In this document: positions 7,150-13,857 of the stretch, one piece after another
Layout: each line of letters opens with the position of its first letter
Position numbering within the stretch: position 1 is the first letter of the stretch
IMG/VR virus record: IMGVR_UViG_3300030109_000339
Coordinates: 1 to 24,524 of that record
DNA: 24,524 bases
Source: a virus
Direction: 5' to 3' (one strand)
Position numbers and translations under genes: made by a program
The notes under the pieces: generated by a model
Told to the model about the DNA's origin: nothing
What the model saw: the letters and a program-made list of their open reading frames with translations, nothing else
Databases searched by the model: none

Positions 7150-8073
7150 ATGAATGAAGCACAAGAAAAAATTGTAGAGCAACAAGCTCCTGAAGAAAAT
7201 GTAATTGTTGATATTGAAGAGTCAGAAGAAAAAAAAGAAGAGACTCCAAAAGTTCAAGCAAAAGAAGAAGAGCGAACAGAAGTTCGTTCTGAACAACCAG
7301 AAGATGAACTAGAGAATTATTCTGAAAATGTTCAAAAACGTATAAACCAATTAACAGCCAAAAGAAAACAAGCTTTGGAAGAGGCTGATGCTGCTTTTAA
7401 ATATGCAGAAGAACAAAAGAAAAAGAATGATCAGTTGCAAAAACAGCTATCACAACTTAATTCTGGTTACACTTCTGAGTTTGGAAACAGAATAGAAGCA
7501 CAAACCGCACAAGCAAAAAAACTTTATAAGGAGGCTTTTGATGCTGGAGATGCTGAAAAAATGTCTGAGGCAAGTGACCTCATGGCTAAACTCGCTATTG
7601 AGAACGAAAGACTCAGAATACAAAAACTTAGAACCGAAACTGAAGGAACTAAAAAAGATGAGGGACAATCTGAAACCCCAAAGAGGCAGACCCCGCAAAA
7701 ACAAGAGTTAGATCCAAAGTTACAAGGTTGGCTTGATAAAAATTCATGGTTTGGCAAAGACATGGTTATGACAAGAGGTGCTCAAGCCATACATGAACAA
7801 GTTGTTGCTGAAGATGGAATAGACCCATCTACAGATGAGTATTATATGGAAATTGATAAACGTATGAGAAAAGAATTTCCACAAAAATTTCAGAGTGACA
7901 GAAAAGTCGCCCAGACTGTTGCACCTGTGAACGGCAAAGCCGTTTCTAATAGTGGGCGGAAGAAGCAAATAGAACTAACCCCTGGACAAGTTGCGTTTGC
8001 TAAAAAAATGAGAATACCTTTGGAGCAATATGCTAAAGAGGTGGCTAAAATTGATTCCAGGAAAGGAGCCTAA
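7150..8073 (+). CDS. Scaffolding protein
   Basis: A 307-residue protein from the ATG at 7150, which lies five bases after GGAGG (7140-7144). An ATG at 7147 and a GTG at 7138 are in frame but too close to or overlapping that site. The N-terminal 60 residues are very acidic. Residues about 60-165 are a long Lys/Glu/Gln coiled coil. The C-terminus is basic with KKQIELTPGQVAFAKKM, matching the pattern of an acidic helical body and a basic coat-binding tail seen in phage scaffolds. It is placed between the co-chaperonin and coat genes. It should be present in proheads and removed before or during packaging. Confidence 0.85.
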   Translation: MNEAQEKIVEQQAPEENVIVDIEESEEKKEETPKVQAKEEERTEVRSEQPEDELENYSENVQKRINQLTAKRKQALEEADAAFKYAEEQKKKNDQLQKQLSQLNSGYTSEFGNRIEAQTAQAKKLYKEAFDAGDAEKMSEASDLMAKLAIENERLRIQKLRTETEGTKKDEGQSETPKRQTPQKQELDPKLQGWLDKNSWFGKDMVMTRGAQAIHEQVVAEDGIDPSTDEYYMEIDKRMRKEFPQKFQSDRKVAQTVAPVNGKAVSNSGRKKQIELTPGQVAFAKKMRIPLEQYAKEVAKIDSRKGA

Positions 8074-8074
8074 G

Positions 8075-8527
8075 ATGGTAGATAGAGCTAATCGAGAGTC
8101 TGCAACTCGTGAAAAACAGGAAAGAAAACAAGCTTGGAGACCACCATCAGTTTTAGATGCTCCACCAGCACCTGTAGGATATAAACACAGGTGGATTAGA
8201 GAACGTGTTATGGATTATGATGATAAAGCAAATATCCATAAACGACAAAGAGAAGGATATGAATTAGTGCGTGCAGAAGACTATCCAGATGCAGATTTTC
8301 CCGTGATTGATGAAGGCAAAAATGCTGGAGTAATTGGTCAAGGAGGACTTTTATTAGCACGGATTCCAGAAGAAATTGTTGAAGAAAGAAATAAATACTT
8401 CATGGATAAAACCAATACACAGATGGAGGCTGTTGATAGAGATTTGATGAAAGAGTCAAATCCTGCGATGCCAATATCTAAAGAAAGGAAGTCTCAAGTC
8501 GCTTTTGGTGGCAAGAGGCAAAGTTAA
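8075..8527 (+). CDS. Head-associated hypothetical protein
   Basis: A 150-residue protein from the ATG at 8075, nine bases after GAAAGGAG. An in-frame upstream ATG at 8030 lies within the scaffold gene and has no such site. The N-terminus is basic and disordered (ATREKQERKQAWRPPSVLDAP), followed by GYKHRWIRERVMDYDD and GYELVRAEDYPDADFPV, then a helical, charged C-terminus. I recall this protein beside the coat gene in many marine phages, unassigned. It is likely a minor head or assembly protein. No catalytic motif is seen. Confidence 0.8.
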   Translation: MVDRANRESATREKQERKQAWRPPSVLDAPPAPVGYKHRWIRERVMDYDDKANIHKRQREGYELVRAEDYPDADFPVIDEGKNAGVIGQGGLLLARIPEEIVEERNKYFMDKTNTQMEAVDRDLMKESNPAMPISKERKSQVAFGGKRQS

Positions 8528-8552
8528 TAAAATTCTTACTTAGGAGTTAAAA

Positions 8553-9137
8553 ATGGCAAATCAAGATGCTGCTTTTGGCATGAGACCAGTTAAGATGATA
8601 GGGGGAGCTCCCTACACTGGTGGTCAAAGCCGATATAGAATCGCTGCCGATTACGGAACTGCTATTTTCCAAGGTGACATGGTAATGCAAGTCACAGGAG
8701 GTGGTATTGAAGTTCATGCCGATGGCGGAACTGTTCCAATAATTGGGGTGTTCAATGGTTGTAGGTATACAGATCCTACAACGAAAAAGGAAACTTTTTC
8801 AAACTTTTACCCTGCAAGCACAAATGCGTCAGATATTGAAGCTTTTATTATAGACGATCCGAATGTTGTCTTTGAAGTTCAAGCTGATGCCGCATTTCCA
8901 GTTGCAGATTTATTAGGTAACTTTGATATCGTATATACAAGTGCAGGTTCTACTGTAACTGGTATTTCTGGTGCAGAGTTGGATGTAACAACAGGTGCAA
9001 CAAACACTAATCTTCCGATCAAAGCGATAGATATATCACAAGATCCAGAGAACAGTGATGTTGGGTCAGATGCCACTAATGTCTTAGTTGTGATTCAAAA
9101 TCACATCTTTGGTGTTAAGGGTGCAGGATTAGCGTAA
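8553..9137 (+). CDS. Capsid decoration-like structural protein
   Basis: A 194-residue, beta-rich, Gly/Ala/Thr-rich protein immediately upstream of the coat gene, preceded by TAGGAG. The N-terminus MANQDAAFGMRPVKMIGGAP, the FQGDMVMQVTGGG strand, GVFNGCRYTDP and the C-terminal DISQDPENSDVGSDATNV fit a family I recall as a conserved marine-phage head protein of about 190 residues. A decoration (cement) or head-fibre role is inferred from position and composition. It is not the coat itself, since the next gene fits that better. Confidence 0.8.
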   Translation: MANQDAAFGMRPVKMIGGAPYTGGQSRYRIAADYGTAIFQGDMVMQVTGGGIEVHADGGTVPIIGVFNGCRYTDPTTKKETFSNFYPASTNASDIEAFIIDDPNVVFEVQADAAFPVADLLGNFDIVYTSAGSTVTGISGAELDVTTGATNTNLPIKAIDISQDPENSDVGSDATNVLVVIQNHIFGVKGAGLA

Positions 9138-9150
9138 GGGAGATTAGATT

Positions 9151-10062
9151 ATGGCTATATCAAGAGCACAACTCGTAAAAGAGTTAGAACCTGGTCTTAA
9201 CGCTTTATTCGGCATGGAATATGATCGTTATGATCAAGAGCATACTGAAATTTATGAAACAGAATCTTCTGATAGAGCTTTTGAAGAAGAGGTAATGTTG
9301 AGTGGTTTCGGCAATGCTGCAACAAAATCAGAAGGTGCTGGTGTAACCTTTGATTCTGCAAATGAAGTCTATACTTCAAGATATACAATGGAAACTATTG
9401 CGTTAGCTTTTGCCTTAACAGAAGAAGCAATGGAAGATAATTTGTATGACCAACTTGGAGCAAGATATACAAGAGCATTAGCAAGGTCAATGGCACACAC
9501 AAAGCAAGTCAAATCTGCTGCTACATTAAACAATGCGTTTAATTCAAGCTTTACAGGTGGTGATGGCAAAGAGCTTTGTGCAACAGACCACCCATTAGGT
9601 GGCGGTGGTACGTTTAGAAACGAGCCATCAACTGCAGCAGATCTTAATGAAACATCATTAGAAAATGCTCTTATTGACATTTCAAACTTTGTTGATGAGA
9701 GAAATATGATTGTTGCTTTAAGAGGAATGAAACTAATTATTCCACCTGCATTGCAATTTGTTGCAGACAGACTGCTTGAGTCAACTTTAAGAGTTGGCAC
9801 TTCTGACAATGATTTAAACGCAATTAAAAATATGGGTATGTTGCCAGAGGGTTATACAATTAACCACTTCTTAACAGACACAGATGCGTTTTTTATCAAA
9901 ACAGATGCACCTAATGGATTTAAATATTTTGAAAGAATCCCATTAAGTACAAGCATGGAAGCTGATTTCGATACAGGCAACATGAGATATAAAGCTAGAG
10001 AGCGTTATGCCTTTGGTTTTTCAGATCCTCGTGCTGTCTTTGGTTCACCAGGAGCCGCATAA
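9151..10062 (+). CDS. Major capsid protein (HK97-fold type)
   Basis: A 303-residue protein read as the coat that builds the icosahedral shell. It has a helical N-terminal segment (LVKELEPGLNALFGMEYDRY), the E-loop-like stretch with TKSEGAGVTFDSANE, an A-domain region with MKLIIPPALQFVADRLL, and the C-terminal KARERYAFGFSDPRAVFGS, which matches the ending of gpT-like and related HK97-fold coats. It follows scaffold and decoration genes and is closed by the only strong terminator in the window, as expected for the most abundant product. GGGAGAT lies ten bases ahead of the ATG. It is short compared with the P22 coat (430 aa). Confidence 0.9.
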   Translation: MAISRAQLVKELEPGLNALFGMEYDRYDQEHTEIYETESSDRAFEEEVMLSGFGNAATKSEGAGVTFDSANEVYTSRYTMETIALAFALTEEAMEDNLYDQLGARYTRALARSMAHTKQVKSAATLNNAFNSSFTGGDGKELCATDHPLGGGGTFRNEPSTAADLNETSLENALIDISNFVDERNMIVALRGMKLIIPPALQFVADRLLESTLRVGTSDNDLNAIKNMGMLPEGYTINHFLTDTDAFFIKTDAPNGFKYFERIPLSTSMEADFDTGNMRYKARERYAFGFSDPRAVFGSPGAA

Positions 10063-10081
10063 AAATAATTACATATTTTTT

Positions 10082-10109
10082 AAGGGGTCTATGCAGACCC
10101 CTTTTTTTT
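10082..10109 (+). terminator. Intrinsic terminator after the capsid gene
   Basis: A perfect nine-base-pair stem (AAGGGGTCT and AGACCCCTT) with a four-base ATGC loop, followed by a run of T through 10109, lies 20 bases after the coat stop codon. GC-rich base pairs in the stem and the uninterrupted T tract make this a textbook Rho-independent terminator on the + strand. The upstream flank has T rather than A residues, so it is not bidirectional. Confidence 0.92.
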
Positions 10110-10173
10110 GTGTATACTTAAATTACCTTGACGAAGAATTAACTTCGACATTGGCCAAGACAAGGAGATTGAC
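10110..10173 (+). promoter_or_regulatory. Leader between terminator and next gene, possible promoter
   Basis: This is the largest gene-free gap in the window, 111 bases in all including the terminator. After the T tract it holds TATACT at 10113-10118, which could be a -10 element but lacks a convincing -35. It also holds an inverted repeat CGAAG/CTTCG (10132-10147, six-base loop) and the perfect palindrome TTGGCCAA (10151-10158). AAGGAG at 10162-10167 is the ribosome-binding site of the next gene. A promoter here would explain expression beyond the terminator. Partial read-through is the alternative. Confidence 0.3.
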
Positions 10174-10803
10174 ATGGCTAACACAACCTTTTCAGGTCCA
10201 GTCCGTTCTAAGGCTGGATTCAACGTAATTAATGAAGACAGCACAAGTGGTGCAATTACGGAAACTGGATTTTCAGTTAACTCAACTGGACAACTTATTT
10301 CTTTAGGAACCAGAAAGATACAAACATTCGCTATAAGTTTAGCTGATACTAATGCAGCTTCAGTGACGTATGGAGATAATGATGTTCTTGTAGAACTTGG
10401 TGCTTTGAATACAGATCATCCAGATGCTTTAGTAACTGCTAGTAAGTTTTTTATTCACAAAGTAGTTCTTGGTATAACAACTGCTGCTGCTAGTGATGCA
10501 CAATCTTTAGCAAATTTACAGTTAAGTGCGACTTCTGGTACTGCGACTAATGCTGCAATATCATCTGGCACAGAGATTGTTGGTGCAGGAGTAACTTCTT
10601 TTAATCCAAGAATATCTGCAACAGACTCAGTAACAGAAGTAGATATAGATTTAGATGCAACCGCTGGTACGTTTCATGTGTTTACACCAAATATAAGTGC
10701 AGCTATAGCTAGTAAAAATCTTTACTTAGGTGCGGGTGCTGCTTGTGATGCTGCTTTAACCGCTTTCCGTGGCACTCTTGAAATAGAATACTCAGTTTAC
10801 TAA
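10174..10803 (+). CDS. Structural protein, head or tail decoration-like
   Basis: A 209-residue beta-rich protein with Ala/Thr/Ser-rich composition and no membrane segment. The N-terminus MANTTFSGPVRSKAGF and the repeated hydrophobic/Thr strands resemble a common marine-phage virion protein. It starts six bases after AAGGAG and is the first gene beyond the capsid terminator. The C-terminus LEIEYSVY is strand-like. Function within the particle is unassigned; a decoration, fibre-base or neck protein is possible from position. Confidence 0.75.
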   Translation: MANTTFSGPVRSKAGFNVINEDSTSGAITETGFSVNSTGQLISLGTRKIQTFAISLADTNAASVTYGDNDVLVELGALNTDHPDALVTASKFFIHKVVLGITTAAASDAQSLANLQLSATSGTATNAAISSGTEIVGAGVTSFNPRISATDSVTEVDIDLDATAGTFHVFTPNISAAIASKNLYLGAGAACDAALTAFRGTLEIEYSVY

Positions 10804-10815
10804 TAGGAGAGTAAT

Positions 10816-11217
10816 ATGGCAGACGCAGTTACCTCTCAAACCTTAGTTGATGGTAATCAAATCGCTGTTTTGAAGTTTACTAATATATCTGATGGCTCTG
10901 GCGAAGATGCAGTAAAAAAAGTTGATGTTTCTGCATTATCAACAAATGTTCGTGGTGAAGCTTGTACAAAAGCTACAATTGAAAAAATGTGGTGGCAATG
11001 CAATGGAATGAAAGTAAAAATTTTATTTGACGCTTCAACAGATGATTTTTGTATAGAGCTTGGTGAGAATCAAAGTGGACATCACGATTACACATCATTT
11101 GGAGGTTTGATTAATCCTGCTAGTTCTGGTGTAACTGGTGATATTATGTTTACAACAGTAGGGCATAGTTCAGCAGATACTTACACTGTAATAATGCAGA
11201 TTAGAAAGAGCTATTAA
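10816..11217 (+). CDS. Small structural protein (MADAVTSQTL family)
   Basis: A 133-residue beta-rich protein. The segments VLKFTNISDGSGEDAVKKVDVS, WWQCNGMKVKILFDAS and SSGVTGDIMFTT match a conserved marine-phage structural protein family as I recall it. It is preceded by TAGGAGAG and directly follows another structural gene. No catalytic motif or signal is present. It is likely a virion component, possibly a small decoration or neck protein. The stop overlaps the next ATG by one base. Confidence 0.75.
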   Translation: MADAVTSQTLVDGNQIAVLKFTNISDGSGEDAVKKVDVSALSTNVRGEACTKATIEKMWWQCNGMKVKILFDASTDDFCIELGENQSGHHDYTSFGGLINPASSGVTGDIMFTTVGHSSADTYTVIMQIRKSY

Positions 11218-11501
11218 TGGCTAGAAGGCAAGATAAACAGCCTCCTAAAACTAAAAAGTATTTCCGTTCCACCAAGAGTGGAGCGGGAATGACTAAAGCG
11301 GGTGTTGCAAGATATAGACGTGACAATCCAGGCAGTAAATTAAAAACTGCCGTAACAGGTAAAGTTAAAAAGGGAAGCAAGGCAGCTAAAAGAAGAAAGT
11401 CCTTTTGTGCAAGATCAGCAGGTCAAATGAAAAAGTTTCCAAAGGCAGCCAAGAATCCAAACAGTAGGTTAAGACAAGCAAGAAGAAGATGGAAGTGTTA
11501 A
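11217..11501 (+). CDS. Basic protein of the DUF6321-like family
   Basis: A 94-residue protein, about one-third Lys/Arg. The segment MTKAGVARYRRDNPGSKLKTA (25-45) and KKGSKAAKRRKSFCARSAG (51-69), with a final RRWKC, match a small domain I recall as DUF6321, known from phages and large DNA viruses; I cannot confirm the name here. Two cysteines (C64, C94) are conserved in my memory of the family. It starts on a TAATG overlap. It is the first of five consecutive small basic genes. DNA compaction or packaging help is plausible but unproven. Confidence 0.8.
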   Translation: MARRQDKQPPKTKKYFRSTKSGAGMTKAGVARYRRDNPGSKLKTAVTGKVKKGSKAAKRRKSFCARSAGQMKKFPKAAKNPNSRLRQARRRWKC

Positions 11502-11502
11502 A

Positions 11503-11661
11503 ATGAGAGCGAATGAAGTTTTAAAATTATTAGAAAAGCACGAATCTGAGTGTAATAGACGTTATGAAAAAATAGAAAAAAGTCTTGATAAATTAGATTT
11601 AAAAGTTTGGGGTTTAGCTGTTTTAATTGTTATAACGCCATTTTTACATAAGTTTATTTAA
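11503..11661 (+). CDS. 52-residue coiled-coil plus TM protein (XhlA-like shape)
   Basis: A short ORF one base after the previous stop. Residues 1-34 form a charged amphipathic helix with heptad leucines and isoleucines (VLKLLEKHESECNRRYEKI). Residues about 35-52 are a hydrophobic C-terminal helix (VWGLAVLIVITPFLHKFI). A helix followed by one C-terminal membrane anchor is the plan of XhlA/haemolysin-type lysis accessory proteins and of some phage membrane adaptors. The resemblance is in shape only. Tight spacing on both sides supports a real gene. Confidence 0.6.
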   Translation: MRANEVLKLLEKHESECNRRYEKIEKSLDKLDLKVWGLAVLIVITPFLHKFI

Positions 11662-11682
11662 ATGGTTATGGGGAGGTCTCAA

Positions 11683-11823
11683 ATGGCACAACAAGTGTCA
11701 AAGCCTCCGCAGAAAAGGAAGTTTAATGTCAAGAGGAAGAGGAAAATCAATTGTAAACGACCTAAAGGATTTTCTGAAAAAGCACATTGTGCCGCTAAAA
11801 AAAGGAGAGGTCGTAAGAGGTGA
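11683..11823 (+). CDS. 46-residue basic protein (CKRPKGFSEKAHC motif)
   Basis: This starts at the ATG six bases after GGGAGG (11671-11676); an in-frame ATG at 11662 lies upstream of that site. The product is extremely basic, and its C-terminal half INCKRPKGFSEKAHCAAKKR carries a Cys pair spaced C-x11-C. I recall this motif from small proteins of marine phages and giant algal viruses. The last 98 bases are shared out of frame with the next gene. It could be a tiny nucleic-acid-binding protein. Confidence 0.65.
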   Translation: MAQQVSKPPQKRKFNVKRKRKINCKRPKGFSEKAHCAAKKRRGRKR

Positions 11824-11896
11824 ACCGATTAAAGTATGTTTAAAATGCAAAAAAAAAGAGTGGATGTGCACTTGTTGGAAATTATCAAGGAGATAA
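11726..11896 (+). CDS. 56-residue Cys-cluster (zinc-binding-like) protein, nested start
   Basis: It begins inside the previous gene at an ATG six bases after AAGGA (11715-11719) and ends three bases before the next ATG. The N-terminal half is helical and basic (MSRGRGKSIVNDLKDFLKKH). The C-terminal half holds KVCLKCKKKEWMCTCWK, a C-x2-C-x6-C-x-C cluster well suited to one zinc ion. The clean fit of start and stop to neighbouring sites and the meaningful cysteine spacing argue for a real product despite the overlap. Its role is unknown. Confidence 0.65.
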   Translation: MSRGRGKSIVNDLKDFLKKHIVPLKKGEVVRGEPIKVCLKCKKKEWMCTCWKLSRR

Positions 11897-11899
11897 ATT

Positions 11900-12181
11900 A
11901 TGCCTAAAGACGCTTGTTATCGTAAAGTAAAAGCTAGATATAGGGTTTTTCCATCAGCTTATGCTTCAGGAGCCATCGCAAAATGCCGAAAGGTAGGAGC
12001 AGCCAACTATGGTAAAGGTGGTAAAAAAGCAAAGAAAAAAGCTATGGGTGGTGTAGTAGAAATGAAAAATGGCGGAAATGTGTCAAAGGGTAAAGTTAAA
12101 CGACCATCTAAAAATCCTAATATTGCAAGGGGTTGTGGTGCAGTTATGAGCAATAGAAGAAAAGTAACAAAGTTTAGATAA
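11900..12181 (+). CDS. Conserved small basic protein (FPSAYASGAIAKCRK motif)
   Basis: A 93-residue protein. The N-terminal 38 residues, with DACYRKVKARYRVFPSAY and SGAIAKCRKVGAANYGKGG, are strongly reminiscent of a small domain common in marine phages and large DNA viruses. Two or three cysteines (C6, C29, C79) are present. The C-terminal half is Gly/Lys-rich with AMGGVVEMKNGGNVSKGK and ends RRKVTKFR, like the tail of the EF-hand protein near the portal. AAGGAG lies seven bases ahead of the ATG. Function is unproven; the basic composition fits nucleic-acid contact. Confidence 0.8.
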   Translation: MPKDACYRKVKARYRVFPSAYASGAIAKCRKVGAANYGKGGKKAKKKAMGGVVEMKNGGNVSKGKVKRPSKNPNIARGCGAVMSNRRKVTKFR

Positions 12182-12462
12182 TGGCTGTGAGAAAAACAAA
12201 AGCTGGTTTAGCTCTCAAACGATGGTTTAAGGAGGACTGGAAAGATGTTAAGACAGGTAAAAAATGTGGTCGTCAAAAGGGTGAGAAGCGTGGTACGCCT
12301 TATTGTCGTCCAAGTAAAAGGATTAGTAAGAAAACTCCGAAAACTGCTTCGGAGATGTCTGCCTCAGAAAAAAGAAAACGTATCGCACAAAAGAAAAGAT
12401 TAGGTCAACCAGCTGGTAAGCCAAGAAGAGTAGCTGCAGCTAGGCGTAGGAAGACAAAGTAA
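12181..12462 (+). CDS. Conserved small basic protein (RWFKEDW..CGR..CRP motif)
   Basis: A 93-residue protein starting on a TAATG overlap. The core LKRWFKEDWKDVKTGKKCGR (12-31) is followed by KGEKRGTPYCRPSKRISKK and TPKTASEMSASEK. This layout, with two Cys in CGR and YCRP contexts and a TPKT motif, is one I recall from many phages and some giant viruses; a DUF5872-like name is possible, but I am unsure. The C-terminus is a disordered Arg/Lys tail (RRVAAARRRKTK). It groups with the adjacent basic proteins. Confidence 0.8.
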   Translation: MAVRKTKAGLALKRWFKEDWKDVKTGKKCGRQKGEKRGTPYCRPSKRISKKTPKTASEMSASEKRKRIAQKKRLGQPAGKPRRVAAARRRKTK

Positions 12463-13037
12463 TGGATGAGTATAAAAATCTTGAGGATCATATTTGTGAA
12501 GAAATTCGTGAATGGTCAAGATTTGCATTAGAAAAGCCAAACAAAAATTATAACAATCTTCCATCTTGTCCTTTTGCAAAAACAGCTTGGAAAGACAAAA
12601 AAGTAAGCTTTGCATTTAAAAACACCAGTTCATATTATTGTTTAGATACTTTGATAGATTGTTTTAAAGATAACAAAGATTTAATAATTATTGTTGATAT
12701 GTGTTTTGAAAATAATGAAAAATTTCATAAACATTTAAGTGATGTAAATGAAAAAATTCAAGAAGGCAAATACAAACAAAAAGATATTTGGTTGATGGGA
12801 TTTCACCCTAACGATGATGTAAATGAACTTATTGATGACGGCACATTTGCAAATATTGTTAAGGAAGAATATGCTTTGATTTTCGTACAACGATTAACAA
12901 AGTTACAAGAAAGTGCAAATAAATTGAAGAAACTTGGATATTATGATAAATATTATAATGAGTACAATGTTGAAGATATTTATGAGCAAAGACAACAATA
13001 CTATAACAAACTTAAAAGGAGTGAAGTATGGCAATGA
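12462..13037 (+). CDS. Hypothetical cytosolic protein with CPFAKTAW motif
   Basis: A 191-residue soluble alpha/beta protein. It differs from its neighbours in being acidic and rich in Tyr, Asn and Asp. Visible features are a PSCPFAKTAWKDKKVSF segment (34-50), an IIIVDM strand followed by a charged helix, the WLMGFHPNDD segment (about 110-119), and a helical Tyr/Gln-rich C-terminus. Cys36 with PFA resembles a conserved patch I recall from marine-virus hypotheticals. I do not recognise a function. It starts on a TAATG overlap and its end overlaps the next small gene by ten bases. It may be a non-structural accessory gene embedded in the virion operon. Confidence 0.7.
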   Translation: MDEYKNLEDHICEEIREWSRFALEKPNKNYNNLPSCPFAKTAWKDKKVSFAFKNTSSYYCLDTLIDCFKDNKDLIIIVDMCFENNEKFHKHLSDVNEKIQEGKYKQKDIWLMGFHPNDDVNELIDDGTFANIVKEEYALIFVQRLTKLQESANKLKKLGYYDKYYNEYNVEDIYEQRQQYYNKLKRSEVWQ

Positions 13038-13189
13038 GTCCTAGAAAAATGAAAGCATCTGGAATTAAAAAAATGAGAGGTGGTGGCATGGCTATGAAAC
13101 CAAAAAAAATGCGTGGCGGTGGAATGGCTAAGAAAATGCGTGGTGGTGGAATGGCTATGAAGAAAATGAAAAAAGGTGGTAAAGCCTAA
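13028..13189 (+). CDS. 53-residue Met/Gly/Lys repeat protein
   Basis: A short ORF starting seven bases after AGGAG (13017-13021) and ending on a TAATG overlap with the next gene. Residues 16-46 hold three repeats of K-M-R-G-G-G-M-A (beginning at 16, 28 and 37) separated by Lys-rich linkers. The protein is about one-quarter Lys and one-quarter Met, with no hydrophobic core, so it is expected to be disordered and cationic. Similar Gly-triplet/Met/Lys tails occur in several other small proteins here. I recall such repeats from marine phages without function. Confidence 0.65.
   Translation: MAMSPRKMKASGIKKMRGGGMAMKPKKMRGGGMAKKMRGGGMAMKKMKKGGKA
13073..13165 (+). repeat. Three in-frame imperfect repeats coding KMRGGGMA
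   Basis: Imperfect direct repeats begin at 13073, 13109 and 13136. Each codes Met-Arg-Gly-Gly-Gly-Met-Ala followed by a Lys-rich spacer of variable length. The DNA of units two and three is nearly identical (ATGCGTGG, then GGTGGAATGGCT), while unit one uses AGA for Arg. This pattern suggests recent duplication of units two and three. Confidence 0.85.
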
Positions 13190-13857
13190 TGACCACTTCA
13201 AGCTCTACTGACTTTAATTTAGATGTAGCTGAGTACATTGAAGAGGCTTTTGAGAGATGTGGCTTAGAGGCTAAAACTGGTTATGATTTGCAAACTGCTA
13301 GGCGTTCTTTAAATATTATGCTTGCTGAGTGGGCAAATCGTGGCCTTAATCAATGGACTATTGAGCAAAGAACTCAAGCATTGACATCAAATGATTCAGA
13401 GTACAGCTTGTCAACAGATATAATAGATATTTTATCAGTGGTTGTAAAAAGAAGTGGCACGGATTTTAGCATGACTAGAATTAGCAGAGATACCTTTCTT
13501 AATCTACCAAACAAGACATCAACAGGTAGACCAACACAATATTTTTTGGATAGACAAATAACTCCTAATCTAAAATTATACCCAACACCCGAAAACAGCA
13601 CAGATGTTATTGTCTTTGATGCTTTAACAAGGATGCAAGACGCTGATACGCAAGTTAACACTCTTGAGATACCCTTTAGATTTATACCTTGTCTAACAGC
13701 TGGATTGGCTTATTATATAGCTATGAAAAGAGCACCCGATAGAATACAACTTCTTAAATCTGTGTATGAAGAAGAGTTTGAAAGAGCGATGGCTGAAGAT
13801 AGAGATAGATCAGCATTTAATGTAACACCCAAACTTGATTATTATAGGGTTGGATAA
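13189..13857 (+). CDS. Head-tail adaptor (P22 gp4-like)
   Basis: A 222-residue protein expected to sit under the portal and start the neck. The N-terminal segment, with VAEYIEEAFERCGLEAKTGYD followed by TARRSLNIMLAEWANRG, is the helical region I recognise from P22 gp4-type adaptors in marine podoviruses. A beta region with NLKLYPTPENSTDVIVF and a C-terminal helical part (AYYIAMKRAP to YRVG) follow. T7 gp11-like adaptors have comparable layout and are the alternative. It is the first gene of the neck block after the basic-protein cluster. Confidence 0.7.
   Translation: MTTSSSTDFNLDVAEYIEEAFERCGLEAKTGYDLQTARRSLNIMLAEWANRGLNQWTIEQRTQALTSNDSEYSLSTDIIDILSVVVKRSGTDFSMTRISRDTFLNLPNKTSTGRPTQYFLDRQITPNLKLYPTPENSTDVIVFDALTRMQDADTQVNTLEIPFRFIPCLTAGLAYYIAMKRAPDRIQLLKSVYEEEFERAMAEDRDRSAFNVTPKLDYYRVG

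Noticed and set aside
8030-8074. Upstream ATG for the head-associated protein at 8075
   Set aside because: It lies in the scaffold gene without a ribosome-binding site, whereas GAAAGGAG is well placed for 8075.
8553-9137. The 194-residue protein as the major capsid protein
   Set aside because: The next gene (303 aa) has the coat-like ending and domain pattern, and this one better fits a decoration protein.
10007-10228. Open plus-strand frame spanning the capsid end and the next start
   Set aside because: It reads through the intrinsic terminator and overlaps two well-supported genes out of frame.
13001-13201. Open minus-strand frame rich in His/Ser/Phe
   Set aside because: It is the reverse complement of the KMRGGGMA repeats and lies wholly over genes on the other strand with no ribosome-binding site.
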